Positions 56,229 through 64,000 of a DNA stretch of 64,000 nt are shown piece after piece (the stretch's first letter is position 1; every line of letters begins with the position of its first letter). The translations under genes were made by a program, and so were the position numbers. The DNA is from Triticum aestivum (taxonomy: Eukaryota; Streptophyta; Magnoliopsida; Poales; Poaceae), in assembly GCF_018294505.1 (NCBI RefSeq), contig NC_057795.1, positions 233,551,035 to 233,615,034 of the forward strand, given 5' to 3'. The notes below the pieces were generated by a model, which ran no database searches, was not told the origin of the DNA, and saw nothing but the letters and a program-made list of their open reading frames with translations.

Positions 56229-56669
56229 TACTACAAAAAAATACACTTCCATGATCATACGTGTTTGTCAGAGTAGGTCACATTTTCTGTCATGCATGTA
56301 CATCCATGACGATTTTATGACAAAATCAAGATAGTCATACCTGTGCTATCATAGAAGTGTTCCATGACATTACCAAAATTATCATCACGGAAATGTCCAC
56401 TTCCATGACGATAAATCGCGCGTCATAGAGGTGCTTTCATCAAGGGTGACCGACATGTGGCATCCACCGTAATGGCTCGTCGTTAAACTATCGGGTCCGG
56501 TTTTGAATCCGATAACCCGTTAACAGCCCCGACCAATGGGGATTTTCCACGTGTAAAATCATCATTGGTTGGAGGAAACACGTGTTGGCACCATTGGGAC
56601 AGATGTCATCCACTCATTGGACCGAAGGTGCCTATGATATGTCGACACGTGGCACGGCCCAACAGAGGC

Positions 56670-57475
56670 CCTTTACTATGAAAAGGCCAGCCTGTTTGAC
56701 TTGGTCAAAAGGTGGCGAGCCGGCCCATGGAAAGCCTGTTAACGACATGTTCACATATAGCCCATTTACAACCCGCTAACCCAGGGCCCGTTAGAACCTA
56801 TCCTAATTAGGCCCAATAGCATCATCTAGGCCGTCCAATATGATTACATCCTGTTTTAACTTCCGGCCCATGTATGGCCCATGACGTCTTTCAGCCCATA
56901 TGAGGCCCTTTGTAACTCTTGGCCCATTAACGGCCCGTGGTGAAACTGGCTGGTAATGAACAGTGTATCACTTTATACCCATTAACGGGCCATTATTCCA
57001 TTGGGCCGTTTGCAGCCCATGTTATCTTTCGGCCTTCTCAGGACGCATTTATTCTTGGGCTCATTTCCAGCATTCGGTTACTTACGGCCCGTTACTGTAA
57101 TATTCTGCTTGTGGGCCAAATTCAGCCCATGGTTACAGTCGGCCCGTTTGTGGACCATTAATACGTTGGGCTGTTTTCATAGCGTCATCAAATACGGCCG
57201 ATTAACGACGACCCATGACCGGACGATTCCAACTCTAGCCCGTTTACGGCCATAATGCGGGCTGTTATAGGCCCATGTTTGGCCAATCGATCATACGACC
57301 CATAGAAGGCCCATTGATGATACGGCCGAGAGAAGGCCCATTGTGTCTACGGCCCGTAGAAGGCCCATTGTTTCTACGCCTCGTAGAAGGCCCATTATTT
57401 CTATGGCCCCTAGAAGGCCCATTGTTTCTACGGCCCATAGGAGGCCCAGTGTCACTACAGTAAATATGTAGCCCA
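56670..57475. repeat. Element F left subterminal GGCCCA array
   Basis: Corresponds to 30600-31480 of E. From 57290 it becomes a regular tandem repeat of about 27-28 bp (TAGAAGGCCCATTGTTTCTA type, six or seven units), more homogeneous than in E. Confidence 0.75.
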
Positions 57476-59129
57476 TGGTTATTGTGGCCTAGTTTTAAAA
57501 AATAGGTTATTGCGGCCACTAGCAAACCACAAAAAAAGAATTGCACTGACTACAAGCAAACAAATAAACAAAACAACAAGGAAATAAATAAGCAAGCAAC
57601 TTACGCTAGGCTATCACGACTACTACACATATTACATCCACTGGGCATCAAAGTTCGCCACCAGTGCAAATATAGGGAACAAAGTAGCATATCATATACG
57701 CTGGTTGTCAAAGTTGGCGACCAATGCAAATAAGCACCGTAGCAAAACAAGTCTAGAACTGAAACCACTTCAGAAGATCTCAAGAAACAATATCCTGGGT
57801 ACCCATAATGCTGGCAAGATGCTTAGCAAGCTTATTAACTTTCTCTTGTTTGGCGCTTAAATCCTCCAATGCTTGCTATTGCACCAGAAAGTATGCATCT
57901 GAATTCTACAGGGACTTCCTCGGTCCTTCAGTTTCTTGTCGCAGCACATCTGATCGATGTCTTTCAAATTGAAGTTGAGACTCAAGAAGACAAAATGATT
58001 TAGGCAGCAAGTTCGAAGAGCTTGTGCCAGCAGTAGTGGCTAGTAACTCGAACACTACATCAAGACAGGACTTTTGGGTTCTCTCACCATCGTCAAGACA
58101 GTTTTTATCAGCTTTCTTGGAGACCAACATGAATGTCTCACTATCTTGAACCTTATCTGCATTACTTCCATTACCATTGGATAATGGGGTACTGTTCTCC
58201 AATATTTTGTCCGCATTCTAAAAGAGAAACAAGCAGGCACATCACAGGTTTACCATGTTGTATATGAAATTCATTTTGGTAAATCAGTTCAGTAGTAAAG
58301 TGGAAAGGATAACAGCATGAAACAAACATATATCTATGTACCATGGTCACTTTATGGTCTATATCATTCTAGTTTTTGTTACCAAATCAAGATAGAGACA
58401 CAGTTCAAATAATATTTGTTCAAGACAAAGCAGAATAGACAAAATATAAGTGTGGGAAACTATAGAGCAATAACAACACTTGCAATGTGCATGACATGAG
58501 AACATAACTGTTTATTCAATTGAAACTTAAATCAACATATAGCAAGTTACAACAGCAGACCAGTTAAATAAACAGGTTTAAAACATACCTGTTGCGCCAT
58601 TGGAGTTTCAATTCCATCCTTCAAATTTGAAAATAGTTGGTATGAGTAAATACAGTGATGCAAGAGCAAAGGACTATGAACCATAGCTATAGAGCCTGAC
58701 CTAACAACAATTCTTCTTCTCCTTTAAGTGTTGAGTTGGGATTCAGAGTGGTGGTCCTCGTGCTTTGGGCACTGCAGTTCCCTTACTAACTGCTCGTGTT
58801 TGTGGTGCTCTGTGGTGGAGACGGTGCTGTGTCAACTGGAACGGGGTTACTATCTGCTGGGGTTGGGGTTAGAAGGGGTGATGCTGGTTCTCTATCCAAC
58901 TGGGTAGGGGTACAATCTGCGAGAGTCTGGGTTATGTGTGGTGGGGCCGGTTCTTGGGCAAGTACAACTATGGTTCTATCTGCATCGACTAGTAGCACTT
59001 CCTTTTCTGAAGACCGTGTTATTACTCCCTTAGACATTGCCATCACCCTCTCCAATTCAAATGGTTGATAAACAAGAAAAGTAATTGAATGTGCAAATAT
59101 TGTATGATAGACAGGTGCAATGGATAGTG

Positions 59130-60570
59130 GGGAATAAAATAGGGCATGAAATAATCCACATTTATGTTGTCTAACCAAACCGGATAGCATGACACAATTT
59201 CACATATATGATGGCTAACTAAATAGGATAGCATGACACAATTTCACATTATGATGGCTAACTAAAAAAGATGGAAAGACATAGTTCAAAATATGATGAC
59301 TATGTAAATAGGATGACATGATATAACTATATAATGTGTTTATTAAATAGGTTGGCATGCAATAATTCACATACATGCCGCCTATGGAAACATGATAACA
59401 TGATATAATTCACGGATAGAATGACATAATTCAAAATATGATGACTGTAAACACTAAACAAGATGAGATGATAAAACTATATGATGTCTTTATTAAATGG
59501 GCTACCATGCCATAATTTAGATAGATGTTGTGTATGTAAACATGATGGCATGATATAATTCGAATGTATGATTTATATAGTAAGCAAGTAAGCAGATGGC
59601 AATCCATATATGATGTAAACACTAAGCAATGCAAGACAACATGTGTGACATGGGTAATATAACCCTGCCAAGTTTGAGGATAGACCTGAGGGGGGAAATA
59701 GGACTGGTCATCAGTCTCTGAATCCTCCTCTGAGGAGCTCTCTGTAACCAGCAAGATGTCTGCTTCAGCAGGTAGCATTGTCTGCTCTGAATACCTTGTT
59801 TTCACTCCAGATACTTTCATCACCGCTTCAAATGGCTGATGCATAGGAAGAGTAGTTAAATATACAAACGTTCTCGACAAATGGACCACGTAATACAAAA
59901 AAATCATAGCATGATATAATTCACATACATGATGATTGGCTAAACAGCATGGCATTACATAATTCATATATATATTGCCTTTGCAACAAGATAGCATTGC
60001 ATAATTCACATATATAATGTCTTGTAACAAGATGGCAATGCATAATTCACATATATGGTAATTAGACAATAAACAGGTGGCATTCACACAAATCATGTCT
60101 AAACTAATCAAATGACATAGCAATGCAGGACACCATACGCACGATATGAGCAACATAACCCTGCCAAGTTAGAGCATACACCTCGGGGGGATAGGACTGG
60201 TCATCTATCTTTGAATCCTCCTCTGAGGAGCTATCCGTAACCAGCGAGATATGCGCTTCGTCAGTAGCATATCTGCTCTAAAGACCTTGTTTTCACTCCA
60301 GAATTTTCCATCATCGTGTCAAATGGCTGATGCACACAAAGGGTAGTTGAATGTACTAACATTGTTGACAAATGTAATACGTAACGAAAAAAGGATGGCC
60401 TGATATAATTCACATATAAGATGACTGGCTAAGCAGGATTGCATTGCGAAATTCACATATATGATGCCTTGCTAAACAAGATGGCATTGCATAATTCACA
60501 TAAACGATGAATAAACTAAACAGATGGCATTCACACAAAGCATGTCTAAACTAAGTAGATGACATATTTG
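59130..60570. repeat. Intronic minisatellite of element F
   Basis: Three blocks of units of about 44-48 bp (GGATAGCATGACACAATTTC followed by ACATATATGATGGCTAACT) alternate with QPFE exons. This suggests that exon and minisatellite were duplicated together. Confidence 0.65.
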
Positions 60571-62509
60571 ATGTATAACGTAAGCAATGCAAGGCACCAT
60601 ATGCATGATATAACCAACATCAGCATGCCAAGTTAGAGCGAAGACCTCAGGTGGTAAATAGGAGTGGTCTTCTCCTTCCGAATCCCCCTCAGAACAGATA
60701 TCTTCCTCTTGATTACAATCCGAAATGGGAGGAGGGGGAACTGCCTTTGCGCCTACCATGGAGCGACGTCTGCATGAAATTTTATTGCCATGCAAGGCTC
60801 GTCTCTTTTGCTCTACATGTTCAGTTCCATTGTGTACAATAACAGACATGCATAGGAATAAAATATAGTGAGATTATGTAAGGAGTGCAATGCAGAAATC
60901 TAGAGTGATGGTAGCAACCTATGGATAGACCCAAAACCAATGATAGCAGGCAGATAATGGTTTCAGTTAAAAATATAGAAAACGGCTTCTTTACTGTTTG
61001 CTTCCCACCCAACATGAAACTCGTAGTAGACACCAGAGATTAAGAAGATAGTAGATATATACTATTGGTTGCGGCCCCAATATGTATCCCAGAACCATTT
61101 AAAAACTCAAGTTTGACCATTAGTTTGGAGTTGACTCGGGGTCTAATTGGTGAACGGGACGATAAAGTAGCATGTAATATTAAGCGATGCATAACGTAAG
61201 CAGACACGAAAGAGTGCGAAATCTCTTGCGGACCCGTGTAGTCCTCGATGTCATCTGCTCGGTTGATGATGGTAATGTAGTTGTCATGGCTGCCGGCGGC
61301 GGGGAAGAAGATCTGAGCCAGCGCAAGACAGTCTGGAGGCCGAATCCCTACTGTGCTGGACCCTTCTGTCATTGGAGCAGCTGAGTTGGGGTGGATAACG
61401 GTGCAACAGGAGTGGGACAGACCATGCAAGGTTTTCTTTAACAACTATTTGTAAGAGAAGTAATTCTATAAAGGCTCGTTTGAATTGGAGGATTCTAACA
61501 ACACATGGATGGGAAATACACAGTAATAGGATAGGAATGCACGTGCAAAACAGAGAATTTGAAAACACGGGATTTCTGCCAATCCGGGTGTTTGGTTCAC
61601 AAGAATTGGAAGATCACAGGATGCAAAGAAGCATGGTGAGATTAAGTCAAACCACAAGAAAATGTACGGTTATAATGCTATTATGCTACTATCTCTTAGT
61701 CTTGTGCTTCATGAATAGAATTTGAAAAGGAGTACAAGCGGATATTAAAATTCCTACGGTTTTTCTTTCAAGGAGACACTAAAGGAACAAATCCTACAGT
61801 TTTCCTTTGCTCCATCCCTTTGAACCAAAGGCATGAATAGTAGTACCATAGGAAGCTTTCCAATTCGTATGATTTTCCTTCACTTTTCCTTTCAAGCACT
61901 GACGATTCTAGTAGGCAGGCTTGAGCAAGGAAAAGCCTACACTCAAAAAAAATTGTGCTACTTCTACTAGTTTGGACCCAGGCCACTGCCCTACTAGCTC
62001 AACTCCCAGGCCCATCGACAAATGCACAGCTCAAACGTGCAGAGATAAATAATGATGGCATTCAAGAGAGTCCATCAGGTTAGCTAAGTTGCCTAGTACC
62101 TCACTGCTTGTCATATAGTTGGAGAAACTAATCGTATTTCACGTTACTGCATGTGCGCAGTGGACAATATATATAACATGTAGAGTAAAGAGATGCAACA
62201 AGTGTACAACCTCTTTGGCGAAGCCATGTCGATCTCAGCGTGATTGGGTTATTCGGTGAGGATGATCCGGCTAACTTGGTTGTCGGAGTAGGGGAAGAAG
62301 ATCTTAGGCATCTTGAGATGGAGCCCGGGGTACTACTCCGCTATGATGGAGGGTTTCATCGTTGGAGAAGCTCCGGTGAGTTTTACGATGCCGAGGCTGA
62401 AGCAGGACAGGAGAGACAATGTTAGCCTGAGTGGAATTCTAATAGCATCTCCAATAGATGACGTAAAATATATAACCACAAAGTGCTAGATGTAAATACA
62501 TCAGCTGCT

Positions 62510-62610
62510 CATCTCTAAACTTAACTGTCAAAACTGAATTTAACTATCGAAACAAAACTTAACTATCGAAACTGAATTTTGTTGTTGAAACTCAATTTTA
62601 CCATCGAAAC
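62510..62610. repeat. Short tandem repeat of element F
   Basis: About five units near AACTATCGAAACTGAATTT, about 20 bp each; corresponds to 36380-36460 in E. Confidence 0.65.
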
Positions 62611-64000
62611 TGAACGCACTAGAGGTGAGGCTACACGTCAGTCGACTGACTTTTTCATCGCTGGTCAGTTGATTTTCCAGCCGTTGGATACGAAATCAAG
62701 GGCATGCAGTTCATTTTCAACCTCCACTCCCTTGAGCTGCTAGCCACCACCGGCCAAACAGCCACCCCCCGCCGGCCGCGGCCGGCGGCGCGCCGCCCCG
62801 CCCGCCCCGAAAGCACTCCCCACCGCCGTTCCGCCACCGCCCCGGGATAGATAGTGGGGTACCTCTCTAGCGAGCCCCTCTCCCTGGTGCAGCTGGTTCT
62901 TCCTTAACTCCGGCGAGCCATCCCACCCCCTGAAAATTGATTTACCCAAAAGTCGATTCACTCGAATGAAGTGTAGCTAAATCGGAGTAGCATCGCAAGC
63001 AAGATCAAGAGCGAGAAGCAGCGTGAGCAAGATCAAGAGCAATATCAAGAGCAGACCAGGAAGGGGACCAAGAGCAAGAGCAGAGCAGCAGTGCGAGCGA
63101 GAGCTAAAGCAGCAGCAGCTCCTACTGATGTGGCTGCCGCCGCCGAGGGAGCAACGCCGTGGAGGAAGTGGCTGCCGCCGCCGCCGTGGATGGAGCCATG
63201 CCGTGTCGGCTTGGGACTGAGCGCCGGCAGCACCATGTGATTGAATCAAGAAGAAAATGTGGCGATTAGTGTACAACCTCTTTGGTGGCGCCGATTTGGC
63301 CACAGTTTCATCCTAGGAAATAGTGATGATGCTGCTCTTCCGGTGGTGCAGGTGAAGACGGTGGTGTGGGAATGGAGGTGGTGCGAAAGACGAGGGGAAT
63401 GTCGGGGCAGCTCCTTGGAGGTGGAGGACGGGGTGGCTGAACCGACGGGACGACAAGATCGATGACGGATCCTCATCCGGTATGGTGGATGAGGGATGTC
63501 ACGGTGTTGTTGTGGATGACATCATCGGGGAAGAGGCTCCGGCTGGGTGGCGGACAAAGGAGGTTGTGGGGATTCGTTGGTTTTCATGGCCTCGTTGTAC
63601 GAATGGGTGGGCGGATGGGATGGGAGTGGGGAACCATGGCTTAGGGACGCGCTTGTCCGAAATGTGGGGTAAGTTACAAAAGTACGCCCACCGATTTGAG
63701 GTGGTTCTTTCGATTCAGGGGTATCACGGGCATTTCGCGTGTCGGGATTTCACAGGAGGTGGGAGTTTTCACGCGCGTTGTAATTTTGGAATAGCAAGTC
63801 GCGGGTTGAGATGGACGGAGTTGTACGAGCACAACGAGACAAAGATATATCTTAAATATTTCGTGGTAACAAGGCACGGGTTGAAATTTCTGGACAAGCC
63901 TAATGTGTACTGGACCAAATCTATTCGTACTTCCGTCTACGAAAAAACAAAAAGAAATCAATTCGCAACACAAAAGAGAGTCTAGTCCCGTGTACTGTAC

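Larger units (their letters stand above)
57770..63650 (-). pseudogene. Element F multi-exon transposon gene (ORF2/TnpA-like)
   Basis: Exon-like blocks match those of E. 63650-63270 ends DETVAKSAPPKR. 62400-62200 corresponds to the second repeated exon, and 61400-61225 (FFPAAGSHDNYITIINRADD, IEDYTGPQE) to the third. 60850-60645 is the charged exon (DHSYLPPEVFALTW). QPFE-type exons lie at 60340-60180, 59850-59680 (SYFPPQVYPQTW) and 59060-58770. The 10-codon exon DGIETPMAQQ is at about 58620-58591, and the coiled-coil exon at 58217-57780 (VFELLATTAG, ESQLQFERHRSDVL) ends near TQDIVS. The TGA of E's last exon is a sense codon here. The 71-codon exon is missing, so the copy is incomplete. Confidence 0.62.
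56229..64000. mobile_element. Element F: second copy of the same CACTA family, left part
   Basis: It starts TACTACAAAAAAATACAC, one base different from the canonical CACTAC, and follows element E from 30210 to about 37850 in the same orientation and order. Its right end is beyond the window. CAG at 56226-56228 is the candidate target copy. Differences from E include loss of the 71-codon exon, absence of the 189-bp MITE-like insert, and an extra QPFE exon with its minisatellite. Confidence 0.83.

Noticed and set aside
62977..63303. 108-codon minus-strand frame starting MAKSAPPKR in element F
   Set aside because: The first codon is GTG within an exon that splices at AAGAG/GTTGT; the rest is intron read-through.
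1..64000. tRNA, rRNA or organelle-derived insertions
   Set aside because: No cloverleaf, rRNA or plastid gene sequence was recognised on either strand, though short degenerate pieces cannot be excluded by eye.

Overview
This is nuclear DNA from a large, repeat-rich grass genome, almost certainly a Triticeae cereal (wheat, Aegilops, barley or a relative), taken from a draft scaffold with three runs of N (21037-21256, 39481-39721, 49464-49679). The evidence is nested LTR retrotransposons of Triticeae type, CACTA transposons with CACTACAAAAA ends, Stowaway-type MITEs beginning CTCCCTC, and spliced plant F-box-type pseudogenes. I see no rRNA, tRNA, CRISPR or bacterial features.

The left 26.5 kb is a nest of elements read on the minus strand. 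Element A (1-26475, its left end outside the window) is a degraded Ty3/gypsy element of the Tat type. Its 5' LTR is at 25305-26475, and its gag, protease, RT, RNase H and integrase run leftwards. A second element of the same group, B (1935-15085), sits in A's integrase with a CTCCA target duplication. B has two 986-bp LTRs, a primer-binding site, a broken gag/protease region, an intact 1171-codon pol and, past pol on the opposite strand, a spliced antisense gene (3297-6954). A 4.8-kb solo-LTR-like element D (20000-24783, CCCGC duplication) sits in A's gag.

Element A lies inside element C (26476-56101), a copia-type element of which only gag, the primer-binding site and one LTR remain. C's LTR is itself split by E (30210-55494), a 25.3-kb CACTA transposon with 11-bp inverted ends and a TCG duplication. 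E carries a multi-exon minus-strand transposon gene with repeated exons (31788-37526) and GGCCCA-rich subterminal arrays. Its interior holds a DUF295 pseudogene (41856-43265), a copia gag fragment (47120-48221), an F-box/FBD pseudogene (49398-51300) and several MITEs, followed by a tandem-repeat-rich 3' end (52487-55494). A second copy of the same CACTA family, F, starts at 56229 and runs past the window end, parallel to E's left part.

The nesting gives an order of events: C first, then A and E into C, then B and D into A. The features most worth attention are B's spliced antisense gene, a UAG shared by A and B between protease and RT, the size and gene content of E, and the repeated-exon gene shared by E and F. 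No intact host gene was found.
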